NCBI RefSeq assembly: GCF_004521915.1
Contig: NZ_SDKD01000004.1
Span: 124,001-188,000 of the forward strand
Origin: Brevibacillus migulae
Lineage (GTDB): Bacteria > Bacillota > Bacilli > Brevibacillales > Brevibacillaceae
Direction: 5' to 3'
DNA: 64,000 bases
Shown: positions 7,282-15,810 of the stretch, one piece after another
How positions within the stretch are numbered: the first letter of the stretch is position 1
How the letters are laid out: the number at the start of each line of letters is the position of its first letter
Notes under the pieces: generated by a model
Told to the model about the DNA's origin: nothing
Database searches by the model: none
Seen by the model: only the letters and a program-made list of their open reading frames with translations
Made by a program: the position numbers and the translations under genes

Positions 7282-9336
7282 ATGTTAGACAAAAGAACAA
7301 TGCAAATGTTGCAGCTTCTTGTGCAGACCCAGCATTATGTCGCAGCCAAAGAATTAATGGAGCATTTCTCCATTTCGCGAAGGACGCTATACTACGATAT
7401 CCAAAAGATCAATGATTGGCTGGAGAAAGCCGGCCTGCCGCTCGTCCGGTACATTTACGCAAAAGGCTTTTATCTGGACGAGGGAAGCAGACAGGCAGCG
7501 ATGCGGTTGATCGGGGAAACAAAGTCCAGTTTGTATGCCCTGCGCTCAGGGGAGAGGCAAGTCTATTTGCTTCTGTACGTCCTGCTGGCAGATGAACGCA
7601 TTACGACACAGGAATGCATGGAGAGAACAGGGGTCAGCCGCAATACCATCTTGCAGGATCTCAAGCAGATGAAAAAGGAACTGGGCAAGCATGGTCTGAG
7701 CCTTGCGTACTCCTACGCGAGCGGGTATGAAATCACGGGGGATGAGCTGGCGATACGCAATCTGTTGAGCCATACTGTGCAATCTTTGCTGCATGATGGC
7801 CAGGAGCAGCTGCTGCGAGATCTGCATGAAGCGGATCCGGACATACCCTCTCCCGCAATCATCCTGGATTGGCTGCATGATTGTGAACAGCAGCTGCAGC
7901 TTCAGTTTGCCGAGGATTCACTCAAGCCGCTAAGCTACTTGTTTTCGTTGTATCTCAAGCGGATCAAGAGCGGGCATGCGGCTGCCTATCCGCCCGAGCA
8001 GCGCAAGCATATCGTGCAAACCAAGCATTATGGCGTCATCCAGTCGTTGGAGCAGGTCGTGCAGACCAAGCTTCCCCGGGAGGAAAAAGGCTATCTGGCC
8101 ACACTGTTGTTAAGCGCAAAGGTGAATGATTTCGAGCTGTCTGCGGAGCACTATGAGCTTCCGCTGCTAAAACAGGCGATTGCGGAAATGGTTGACCTTT
8201 TTGAAATGAGAGCCTGTGTGGTGTTTGACCAGCGGGTGCAGTTAGAGCGCAACCTCTACATCCATCTGCAGCCAGCATACTATCGGTTCCTGTATGACAT
8301 CGACGTGGCCAACCCGTTAAAGGAAGTCATTCAGGTTCAATACCGCGATATTTATGAGCTGACCAAAAAAAGCATTGCTCCGTTGGAAAAATTGGTGGGC
8401 AAAGCGATACGCGATGATGAAATCGCCTTTATTACGGTTCACTTTGGGGGATGGATGCGTCGCCAAGGAATTCGGGCAACCGCGCTGCGGCGTGTGTTGC
8501 TGGTATGTGCGAACGGGGTGGGTACCTCCCGCATCCTGGCCCAGCAGTTGGAGGGCCTGATTTCCAACATGGAGCTGCTCGGTCCCATCACGCTTCGGCA
8601 GTATGAGCAGTTCCAGGAGGACGTCGACATCGTCATTTCTACTACCAAAATCGCGAACCCGCGGCATCGCATCATTTTTGTCAATCCGATCTTAACGGAT
8701 CGCGACAAAGTTCATCTACTCAGTCAAATAGAGACGATTTCCCAAAGCTCGCCCTCCCATATTACGGCGCAAACGATCGTAGATCTTGTAAAGAAATATG
8801 CGGTCTTGGAAAAGGAAGAGCAGCTGGTCGAGGAAATCAAACAAGTGTTACAGCAGCAGAAGCAGGTGAAGAGGGAGAGAAAACCAATGTTAGACGAGTT
8901 GTTGCAGGAAGATTGTATTCAGCTGAAGGACTATGTGAGCGATTGGAGGGAAGCGATCCGCATCGCGTCCGAACCGCTTCTGAAAAACCAGTCGATCACG
9001 GAGATGTATGTCCAGGCGATGATCGACAACGTCGAAGAAAATGGCCCTTATATCGTCATTGCTCCCATGGTGGCCCTGCCGCATGCAAGACCGGAACAAG
9101 GGGTCAACCGCGTAGGGATGAGCTTGCTTCGCTTGGAACAGCCCGTGTCTTTTTCGGAGAAACAGCTGCGCGAGGCACAGCTGATTATCGTGCTGGCTGC
9201 CGTGGACAACGAGACCCATCTGCAAGCATTGTCCCAGCTGTCGGCGATGCTGTCCGAAGAAGGCAATATCGACAGGCTGATCGCTGCCGATGATAGGGAA
9301 ACCATCCTTCGCTATATCAAAACCTACTCAAAATAA
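7282..9336 (+). CDS. PRD-domain transcriptional activator with fused EIIB-like and EIIA domains (UlaR/MtlR-type)
   Basis: A 684-residue BglG/MtlR-family regulator. In order: N-terminal HTH (HFSISRRTLYYDIQKIN), a second winged-helix segment (TTQECMERTGVSRNTILQDL), two PTS regulation domains (about residues 190-400), a GatB-like EIIB domain (LLVCANGVGTSR near 410) and a C-terminal fructose/mannitol-type EIIA with the phospho-His motif VALPHARPEQG near 600. Phosphorylation of the PRDs and EIIB by the PTS sets activity; the EIIA may also feed the transporter. The ATG at 7282 has AAAGGTGG upstream; the GTG at 7273 lies inside that site. It is the first gene of the operon with the EIIB and EIIC genes, which have no separate EIIA. 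Confidence 0.88.
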   Translation: MLDKRTMQMLQLLVQTQHYVAAKELMEHFSISRRTLYYDIQKINDWLEKAGLPLVRYIYAKGFYLDEGSRQAAMRLIGETKSSLYALRSGERQVYLLLYVLLADERITTQECMERTGVSRNTILQDLKQMKKELGKHGLSLAYSYASGYEITGDELAIRNLLSHTVQSLLHDGQEQLLRDLHEADPDIPSPAIILDWLHDCEQQLQLQFAEDSLKPLSYLFSLYLKRIKSGHAAAYPPEQRKHIVQTKHYGVIQSLEQVVQTKLPREEKGYLATLLLSAKVNDFELSAEHYELPLLKQAIAEMVDLFEMRACVVFDQRVQLERNLYIHLQPAYYRFLYDIDVANPLKEVIQVQYRDIYELTKKSIAPLEKLVGKAIRDDEIAFITVHFGGWMRRQGIRATALRRVLLVCANGVGTSRILAQQLEGLISNMELLGPITLRQYEQFQEDVDIVISTTKIANPRHRIIFVNPILTDRDKVHLLSQIETISQSSPSHITAQTIVDLVKKYAVLEKEEQLVEEIKQVLQQQKQVKRERKPMLDELLQEDCIQLKDYVSDWREAIRIASEPLLKNQSITEMYVQAMIDNVEENGPYIVIAPMVALPHARPEQGVNRVGMSLLRLEQPVSFSEKQLREAQLIIVLAAVDNETHLQALSQLSAMLSEEGNIDRLIAADDRETILRYIKTYSK

Positions 9337-9351
9337 CAGGAGGAATGAAGC

Positions 9352-9627
9352 ATGAAGAAGATTTTGGTCGTGTGCGGTAATGGATTGGGCAGCAGCTTTA
9401 TTGTGGAGATGAACGTGAAAAAGATTTTAGGAGAGCTGGGCATTCAGGCGGAGGTGTCCCACACCGATCTGGCGACAAGCAAAACGGAGCAGGCAGATGT
9501 GTATCTGGGCTCAAAAGACATTGTCGGTCAACTGGAAGACGGCAAACGTTACGTGATTGGCTTGCAGAATATTTTAAGCCAGCCGGAAATCAAGGAAGCG
9601 TTACAACAATATTTCGCAAAGGAATGA
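9352..9627 (+). CDS. ulaB: PTS ascorbate-type EIIB subunit
   Basis: A 91-residue cytoplasmic phosphotransfer protein of the lactose/ascorbate EIIB fold. The P-loop with the phospho-cysteine is at the N-terminus (KILVVCGNGLGSS, C8). It starts 15 nt after the regulator gene, with AGGAGG upstream, and ends 6 nt before the EIIC gene. Family knowledge: SgaB/UlaB passes phosphate from EIIA to the sugar held by UlaA. Ascorbate is the expected but unproven substrate, since no ulaDEF enzymes follow. Confidence 0.85.
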   Translation: MKKILVVCGNGLGSSFIVEMNVKKILGELGIQAEVSHTDLATSKTEQADVYLGSKDIVGQLEDGKRYVIGLQNILSQPEIKEALQQYFAKE

Positions 9628-9633
9628 TGACCG

Positions 9634-10896
9634 ATGCTCGACGTAATCATGAAGGACATATTGGGGACGCCCGCCATATTGGTAGGTTTGTTTGCCCTCG
9701 TGGGTTTGCTCCTGCAAAAGAAAAGCACGGCTGATGTCGTCTCCGGCACCTTGAAAACCATCATGGGCTTTCTGATCCTGGGAGCAGGCGCCGGGATCTT
9801 GATCGGCGCATTGGGCGCTTTCGGAAGCATGTTCGACAAGGCGTTTCAAATCCAAGGGGTCATTCCAAACAATGAGGCTATTGTCGCTCTCGCGCAGCAG
9901 ACGTTTGGCGCAGAAACAGCCATGATCATGCTGTTTGGGATGATTGTCAACATTTTGTTGGCTCGCTTTACCCGGTTTAAGTACATTTTCTTGACGGGTC
10001 ACCATACGATGTTTATGGCGTGTCTGATTGCCGTGATTTTGTCTACAGGCGGTGTCAAAGGCCTGCCGATGGTGATTCTGGGCTCCCTCATTCTGGGTGC
10101 GTTGATGGTATTATCTCCTGCGATGCTGCAGCCATTTATGCGAAAAATCACAGGCAGCAATGATATTGCGATGGGACACTTCGGATCCGTAGGCTACCTG
10201 GTTGCAGGCTATATCGGGAAAGCTGTAGGGAATCCGGCAAAATCGACGGAAGATATTAAAGTGCCGAAATCATTGGGATTTTTACGGGATACATCCGTTT
10301 CCGTCTCTTTGACCATGACGATCCTGTTCATCATCGTTGCGCTTGCGGCAGGACCAGGCTTTGTTGAAGAAAAATTGAGCGCAGGGCAGAACTATTTAGT
10401 GTATGCGGTATTGCAAGCGATTACGTTTGCAGCAGGCGTATATATCGTGTTGGCCGGGGTACGGATTTTGCTCGCCGAAATCGTGCCTGCCTTCAAAGGG
10501 ATTGCTGATAAAGTCGTGCCAGATGCCATCCCGGCGCTGGATTGCCCTACGGTATTCCCATTTGCCTCCAATGCGGTGGTCATCGGATTTTTCGCAAGCT
10601 TTGTGGCAGGTCTTGTCTCCATGTTCCTATTGCCGATCTTCGGCTTGAAGGTCATTGTGCCAGGCCTGGTGCCGCACTTCTTTACCGGTGCGGCGGCGGG
10701 TGTATTCGGAAATGCGACAGGCGGACGCCGCGGGGCTATTGCAGGATCCTTCGTCAATGGCTTGCTGATCAGTTTTTTGCCAGCGCTGCTGCTGCCGGTG
10801 CTTGGTTCGCTCGGGTTTGAGGGCACCACATTTGGCGATGCGGACTTCGGGATCGTTGGTATTATCCTTGGTAAAATAGTAGCTTTGTTCAACTAA
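9634..10896 (+). CDS. ulaA: PTS ascorbate-type EIIC permease
   Basis: A 420-residue polytopic membrane protein of the SgaT/UlaA family. It opens with hydrophobic helices (ILVGLFALVGLLLQKKST) and carries the conserved FTGHHTMFMA-like segment (LTGHHTMFMACL near residue 127) and a C-terminal region rich in Gly-Asn (GAAAGVFGNATGG). Length is typical, though E. coli UlaA is slightly longer. It imports and phosphorylates ascorbate or a related sugar acid with UlaB and an EIIA. It is the last gene of the operon, followed by a terminator. No catabolic enzyme is linked. Confidence 0.88.
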   Translation: MLDVIMKDILGTPAILVGLFALVGLLLQKKSTADVVSGTLKTIMGFLILGAGAGILIGALGAFGSMFDKAFQIQGVIPNNEAIVALAQQTFGAETAMIMLFGMIVNILLARFTRFKYIFLTGHHTMFMACLIAVILSTGGVKGLPMVILGSLILGALMVLSPAMLQPFMRKITGSNDIAMGHFGSVGYLVAGYIGKAVGNPAKSTEDIKVPKSLGFLRDTSVSVSLTMTILFIIVALAAGPGFVEEKLSAGQNYLVYAVLQAITFAAGVYIVLAGVRILLAEIVPAFKGIADKVVPDAIPALDCPTVFPFASNAVVIGFFASFVAGLVSMFLLPIFGLKVIVPGLVPHFFTGAAAGVFGNATGGRRGAIAGSFVNGLLISFLPALLLPVLGSLGFEGTTFGDADFGIVGIILGKIVALFN

Positions 10897-10918
10897 AACT
10901 AGTTAAAGGGATAGGGAG

Positions 10919-10950
10919 GGCATTGAAGCTTTGGCTTCGATGCCTTTTTT
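10919..10950 (+). terminator. Rho-independent terminator of the PTS operon
   Basis: GGCATTGAAGC pairs with GCTTCGATGCC around TTTG, followed by six T. Confidence 0.9.
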
Positions 10951-11044
10951 GATTACCCAAAAGCCTGTTGGAAAGGTACAGCAGTGGGGCGAGCATGTTT
11001 TGAAAGAGAAAAGTGCAAAGGAATCAGGAAAAGCATGATGCATA

Positions 11045-11073
11045 CAAGAAAAACCCCGTAAAAACGGGGGTTT
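11045..11073 (-). terminator. Rho-independent terminator read on the minus strand
   Basis: AAACCCCGT pairs with ACGGGGGTTT. On the minus strand the stem is followed by TTTTTC. It would stop transcripts of the MFS gene after they have crossed the structured repeat at 11102-11322. Confidence 0.7.
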
Positions 11074-11101
11074 ATAAGATAGTGGATAAACAAACGCTAC
11101 G

Positions 11102-11322
11102 GTGAGGAAGGGAAAAACGGGACGGGCGGAGTCTTTGTCACACCTACTCAGGTGGAGCTTCCAAAAATGGTACATGCTTGTCGTGCAAACCCTTCGTATG
11201 AATACGCTTCTTCGAACCTTTTTGCGCGACGTACCGTTTTTGGAAGCGGAACCGGACAGTCTGCACCCCCTCGCGGGTGTGGTAAGAACGCAGCCCCGCC
11301 CGTTTTTCCCTTCCCCCACCAC
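11102..11322. repeat. Structured intergenic repeat, copy 2 (candidate ncRNA)
   Basis: Second copy of the element at 4828-5047, same orientation. Paired segments: outer ends 11102-11128 with 11290-11322; CACCT 11141-11145 with AGGTG 11150-11154; 17-bp stem 11157-11173 with 11231-11247; 9-bp stem 11180-11188 with 11222-11230. Compared with copy 1, stem positions change in ways that keep pairing or turn it into G-U, while the conserved single-stranded part includes ATACGCTTCTT. It lies between the PTS operon terminator and the 3' end of the MFS gene. Confidence 0.75.
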
Positions 11323-11337
11323 TATGATTGCACAAAT

Positions 11338-12540
11338 TTAAGCACCGACGGCCATACCAGTACGTGAGGCACGATCTTTTTTCCCATGCAATACATGGTA
11401 AAGCAACGCGGAAGCCAAAATCAGAACACCCATGATGACATACAAAGTCCGGTAACCGGTAACTGGAATGATAAAACCGAGCAAATAAGGACCAAATCCA
11501 AGCCCTGCATCGAGAAAGATAAAGAAGGTAGAGGTAGCCAACCCCAAACGTTGGGGAGCTGTCAATTTTACCGCAATCGCCTGTGTGCTCGACTGCATAT
11601 TCCCAAAGCCGAGACCAATCAAGATGCCGGCAGTCAACAATGTCAAACTATGGCCTGCCACACTGAGCAGAAACATACCGGCTGCAAAAAGCAAAAAAGC
11701 CGGATACATCACATAGTTCGCGCCCTTTTGGTCCAGCATCCGGCCTGTGAAAGGGCGAGAAGCCAATACAGCCACTGCATAGACGATAAAGAAAAAGCTT
11801 GCCGTATTGACCAAGTCCACTTCCTTGGCATAAAAGTTCAAAAAGGAAAGAACACCTGAGTAACAGAAAGCAATCGCCAGTGTCACAAAAGCGATCGGAA
11901 GGGCTTTTGGTTCAATATAACTGGAGATCGACAGTCCACTGCTTGCCGTAGGCCGGGTGGATACCTCTACAGCGGGAACATGCACAAAGAAAGCCGTGAG
12001 GAAACTGATAATCCCCAGGATCAGGCAAAAACCGAAAATGACCTGGAAGCTGGTATGCTGGCTCATGTAAAGACCGATGAATGGCCCGATGGCAGTAGCC
12101 AGTGTCGCACTCATGCTATAGTAGCCGATCCCTTCCCCTTTGCGTGCTGCAGGAATGATTTGGGCAACGATGGTTCCTGTGGCCGTACTGGCTATCCCCA
12201 AAGTAAGACCGTGCAAAAAACGGTTCACCAGCAGAAAGGTGATCCCGAAATTGACAAAATAGAGAAGCGTCGTCAAGGTAAAGCAAAGCAAGCCGATGAA
12301 CAACGTTTTTTTACGGCCGATAAAGTCGATCATTCGTCCGATAAACAGACGGCCGATTAACGTACCGATAATAAAGATTCCGGTTACCAGGCCGGCTTGA
12401 CTGGTCGAGGCTTGAAAGACATCGACGGCATAGACAGCAATGGTTACCAATAATAAATAAAAGACCAGTGTTAAGAAGAAATTGATGGAGGAAACAACGA
12501 TAAAATCTTTGGACCATAATCGTGGCCGTGCTTGACTCAT
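11338..12540 (-). CDS. Major facilitator superfamily transporter (drug-efflux type)
   Basis: A 400-residue integral membrane protein with about 12 hydrophobic segments. The MFS loop 2-3 signature is present (GRLFIGRMIDFIGRKKTL near residues 63-80), and the charged central loop is near residue 195. The size and pattern fit proton-driven efflux permeases; the substrate cannot be read from sequence. The start has AAAGGGG 8 nt upstream on the minus strand. A perfect palindrome just upstream suggests MarR-type repression, but no regulator gene is adjacent. The 3' end runs toward the structured repeat copy 2. Confidence 0.85.
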   Translation of the reverse strand: MSQARPRLWSKDFIVVSSINFFLTLVFYLLLVTIAVYAVDVFQASTSQAGLVTGIFIIGTLIGRLFIGRMIDFIGRKKTLFIGLLCFTLTTLLYFVNFGITFLLVNRFLHGLTLGIASTATGTIVAQIIPAARKGEGIGYYSMSATLATAIGPFIGLYMSQHTSFQVIFGFCLILGIISFLTAFFVHVPAVEVSTRPTASSGLSISSYIEPKALPIAFVTLAIAFCYSGVLSFLNFYAKEVDLVNTASFFFIVYAVAVLASRPFTGRMLDQKGANYVMYPAFLLFAAGMFLLSVAGHSLTLLTAGILIGLGFGNMQSSTQAIAVKLTAPQRLGLATSTFFIFLDAGLGFGPYLLGFIIPVTGYRTLYVIMGVLILASALLYHVLHGKKDRASRTGMAVGA

Positions 12541-12564
12541 GGTTTTTACCCCTTTCGCCTTAAA

Positions 12565-12580
12565 AGTTACCTAGGTAACT
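12565..12580 (-). promoter_or_regulatory. Perfect 16-bp palindromic operator before the MFS gene
   Basis: AGTTACCTAGGTAACT is a perfect palindrome 25 bp upstream of the MFS start. A TTGTCA on the minus strand (12587-12592 region) could be the -35, which puts the palindrome between -35 and -10. The shape fits a dimeric MarR-family repressor, which is inference. Confidence 0.6.
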
Positions 12581-12736
12581 ATTTGACAAGAGAAACTATA
12601 TCAAACCGAATGGTGGATGTCTAGTCAACAGGAAAAATGAGGGTATGAAATATCGTGTTGAATATAGAAATACTGCCAGCTCTGGTTTATGATAGGTAGG
12701 TGCAAACGAGTTTAACAAGATGCGGGTGAACATTCG

Positions 12737-14398
12737 TTGATTATTTTTGATTATATTGTAAATCTGTCCATATTTTCCCTGTTGGTTAGTATCCCCTTGG
12801 TGATTCGTTCGTTTATTAACCATAAACCGATAAAGCTGTTTGGGCTGTGGGTTGGCCTATATGCAGGGGTTGTATCGATTATACTGGTGATGTTGTCGAT
12901 CAAGCAGGCGGGCTATTCGTACGACATACGGTATGCGCCTGTCATTCTGGTTTTTGCTTACCTAGGTCCGGCAGCAGGAATCATTACCGGGATCTTCTCC
13001 TTGCTCACACGCCTCCTGGCAGCAGGCAATTGGCTTCCGGCCATCATCGGTTGGACATCCATCATGCTGGTCTTCTCTGTATTGCATCGCTATCTCTCAC
13101 GGTTTACTCCTATGAAAAAGAGTGTCTGGTTGTTTGGCGCGTATATCATCCTGTATGTATCCACGGTATGCGCCTTTCATATTTTGACGGACGAACCGTT
13201 CTTTCACCTTCAGTATCTCGTATTCATCATGCTGGGAGTCGTCATCGGCGGCTTGCTGATCGAATCTTACGTGAGACTGCACCGCACCATTACGGACAGG
13301 AAGACGATGGAAAAGACGCTGGAGGCGAGCGAATCAAAATATCGCCTGATCGCCGAAAACACTTCCGATCTGATCATGGTGATGGAAAAGGACCAATCGA
13401 TCAGCTATTTTTCCCCGTCCCATGAGCACGTGCTGGGGTATCAAAGCGCGGATCTGGAAGGAATTGAATTGTGCAAGCTGCTGCATCCGGATGATATCAG
13501 CATGTTTCGCAGTACAGTAAAGCAAATGTTTGAGGACAAACAATCCCAATCGATGGAATTCCGTATCCGCAACAAATCGGGGGATTGGATTGAATTTGAG
13601 TCACGTTGTAAGCCCGTCCAAGGCGAAATGGCCGTTGAGCATATCGTCATCATCAGCCGTGACATTTCAGAGCGCAAAAAAGCCGAAGAGTTTCTCCTGC
13701 AATCCGAAAAACTCTCCATCGTCGGGGAGCTGGCAGCTGGAGTGGCCCATGAAATCCGCAACCCCCTTACGACCTTGAAAGGATTTCTGCAGCTGTACAA
13801 AAAAGAAAATCAGTCCATCCAATATGGCGATTTGCTCTTGAGTGAACTGGAACGGATTGAAACAATCACCAACGAGCTGCTGTCCTTGGGAAAACCGCAG
13901 GCAGTGCAGCTTTCCCGTACCAATCTGCGCGAGTTGATCGAAAGTACGGTTGAGCTGCTGTCTCCACAGGCTCTATTGAATAACATTGAATTCAAGTTGA
14001 GCTACGGACAATCGGACATTTCCATCGTCTGTGAAAAAAATCAGCTCAAGCAGGTATTTCTCAACATCATCAAAAATGGAATCGAATCCATGCCAGATGG
14101 CGGGGAAATCCACATTGACATGCGCAAGGAGACAGACAATGAGTGTATTGTTTCGGTGAAAGATCATGGCTGCGGGATTCCGGAAGACCTGCTGCCGCGA
14201 TTGGGAGAACCGTTTTACAGCCTGAAGGAAAAAGGAACCGGACTGGGGCTGATGATCTGCCACAAAATTATCAAACAGCATCAGGGAAGCATTTCGTATC
14301 AGAGCAAGGTAAACGAAGGAACCTTGATTGAAATCCGCTTGCCTTTGGCCAATGAACAAGATTCGCATGCAAACGAACAGCAGCCTTATTCCGCATGA
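12737..14398 (+). CDS. Membrane PAS sensor histidine kinase with LytS/YhcK-type 5TM domain (sporulation-kinase-like)
   Basis: A 553-residue orphan kinase. Residues 1-180 form a 5TM receptor of the LytS-YhcK type, with the typical RYAPVILVFAYLGPAAGI segment. A PAS domain follows (about 200-315, YRLIAENTSDLIMVM), then HisKA with phospho-His H338 (AAGVAHEIRNPL) and a HATPase (N-box FLNIIKNGIESM, G-box GTGLGLMICHKII). The HisKA motif resembles B. subtilis KinA-KinE, so input to the sporulation phosphorelay is possible but unproven. The start is TTG with GGGTGA upstream. No response regulator gene is adjacent; the next gene, on the other strand, is a diguanylate cyclase. Confidence 0.88.
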   Translation: MIIFDYIVNLSIFSLLVSIPLVIRSFINHKPIKLFGLWVGLYAGVVSIILVMLSIKQAGYSYDIRYAPVILVFAYLGPAAGIITGIFSLLTRLLAAGNWLPAIIGWTSIMLVFSVLHRYLSRFTPMKKSVWLFGAYIILYVSTVCAFHILTDEPFFHLQYLVFIMLGVVIGGLLIESYVRLHRTITDRKTMEKTLEASESKYRLIAENTSDLIMVMEKDQSISYFSPSHEHVLGYQSADLEGIELCKLLHPDDISMFRSTVKQMFEDKQSQSMEFRIRNKSGDWIEFESRCKPVQGEMAVEHIVIISRDISERKKAEEFLLQSEKLSIVGELAAGVAHEIRNPLTTLKGFLQLYKKENQSIQYGDLLLSELERIETITNELLSLGKPQAVQLSRTNLRELIESTVELLSPQALLNNIEFKLSYGQSDISIVCEKNQLKQVFLNIIKNGIESMPDGGEIHIDMRKETDNECIVSVKDHGCGIPEDLLPRLGEPFYSLKEKGTGLGLMICHKIIKQHQGSISYQSKVNEGTLIEIRLPLANEQDSHANEQQPYSA

Positions 14399-14420
14399 AA
14401 GCGGGAAGAAGGCTGCTGTT
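14376..14420. terminator. Hairpin terminator overlapping the kinase 3' end
   Basis: AACAGCAGCC pairs with GGCTGCTGTT around an inner TTCCGC/GCGGGAA stem. The kinase stop codon (14396-14398) lies in the loop. The tail is only moderately T-rich, and it can serve both converging genes. Confidence 0.6.
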
Positions 14421-14470
14421 CTGTTCTCCATATGCAGGCTTGAATAAACCCAAATGAATGCCTGCAAAAG

Positions 14471-15721
14471 CTAGCACTGTATGCCCAAATCCAATCCATT
14501 CTTCGCGGTCACCCGATTTCTCCCCAGCTGTTTTGACTGAAGCAGCAGTTGATCCGCGCACACATAGCCTTTTTCCAGAGGCGTGTCCACCCCAACATTG
14601 AAGTAATATAATCCCAATGATGCCGTGTAACATAGAGATAGAGGCTCCGCATTATACTCGCAGCCAACCGTACTGTTTTGCAAGCCAGCCAGAATATCCT
14701 CAGCCGTTTCGTTGCATTGCGCATAGCTTCGATGTCGGAGAAAGATCGTAAATTCTTCGCCGCCGGTGCGAAAAAGCAAATCGCCTTTTTGTAAATGGTT
14801 TTTCAGCGTGGCCGCAAAGTGCTGAATGATCACATCCCCGACAGCGTGGTTGTAGGTATCATTGAATTGCTTGAACTTATCGATATCGGCTACGACGATC
14901 CCGATGGTCTCATCAGATTGGTTGAGTTCGTCCATTTTTTTGGCCATAAAAGCACGGTTATATGTGCCGGTCAAAAAATCGGTATACGCCATTTTTTCAA
15001 ATTGGTCCCGCTCTGTCTTGTTTTGAATGCTCTGTGACTTGGAATAAAACGAACGGCTCACGAGATCATTCAAAATGAACATGCCGAGCAGCATTTCCCA
15101 GTTTCCCTCTAGCAGAAAATAAAGCAGCAAGCCATTCGTAAAGGCAATCTTTCCAACATCCACCAGAGTCCGGTTGGTGAAAATCACTGTGAACGCATCT
15201 TTCCGCGATTGGATATTTCCTGTCAATAGCAAAAAGGCTGTCAAAAAAACAGAAGAAAGCAGGGAAGAAAGATAGACAGAGGCGAAGATCAGCAGCCAAA
15301 AGCCTAACGGGATGCTTTGCACAAACGGAGAGAGGAGCTGAAACAGATAAAAGCCCGCCGAATTGCTCAACACAAAAGAAGCGATGTTATAGAGTGTATC
15401 CATAAACTCTTCAGGATCGGCCGTTTTGGTTCTCTTTTTATTGAAATACACGGTAAACCGATACAGGATTTCAAATACCAACAGACCGAACGGACCCGCA
15501 AACAAGACAAAAGAAGGACTGAAGCTGACCCCGTAATCAATATTGATATTATGGCTCTTATAAAAGATCCGCTGATTATGATAGAAGCTGGAAAACAGCC
15601 AATAACTGAGCAAGGCTATCAAGAATGGCTTGGTGTCCACCAAGATGTGCCCCGAACCAAATGCAACCGCTAAGGCCAAGGCTAGCAAAACCACGTCGTA
15701 TATCCTGTTTGTCAACATCAT
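14471..15721 (-). CDS. Membrane-bound GGDEF diguanylate cyclase
   Basis: A 416-residue protein with about six N-terminal transmembrane segments (residues 5-215) and a C-terminal GGDEF domain. The catalytic loop is intact as GGEEF (RTGGEEFTIF), and the metal and substrate regions DFLTGTYNRAF and ADIDKFKQFND are present, so it should make cyclic-di-GMP. No EAL or HD-GYP domain is fused. The first ATG of an ATGATG pair follows GAGAGGGAA on the minus strand. It lies 90 bp downstream of xylR on the same strand and converges on the sensor kinase, so a shared signal is possible but not shown. Confidence 0.9.
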   Translation of the reverse strand: MMLTNRIYDVVLLALALAVAFGSGHILVDTKPFLIALLSYWLFSSFYHNQRIFYKSHNINIDYGVSFSPSFVLFAGPFGLLVFEILYRFTVYFNKKRTKTADPEEFMDTLYNIASFVLSNSAGFYLFQLLSPFVQSIPLGFWLLIFASVYLSSLLSSVFLTAFLLLTGNIQSRKDAFTVIFTNRTLVDVGKIAFTNGLLLYFLLEGNWEMLLGMFILNDLVSRSFYSKSQSIQNKTERDQFEKMAYTDFLTGTYNRAFMAKKMDELNQSDETIGIVVADIDKFKQFNDTYNHAVGDVIIQHFAATLKNHLQKGDLLFRTGGEEFTIFLRHRSYAQCNETAEDILAGLQNSTVGCEYNAEPLSLCYTASLGLYYFNVGVDTPLEKGYVCADQLLLQSKQLGRNRVTAKNGLDLGIQC

Positions 15722-15810
15722 CTATGTTCCCTCTCAAAGTAAAACTGTTCCACTACCAGTACTATTACCCCGAAAATCGATCGTGGAAACACAGAGCGCT
15801 TGGCTACAGC

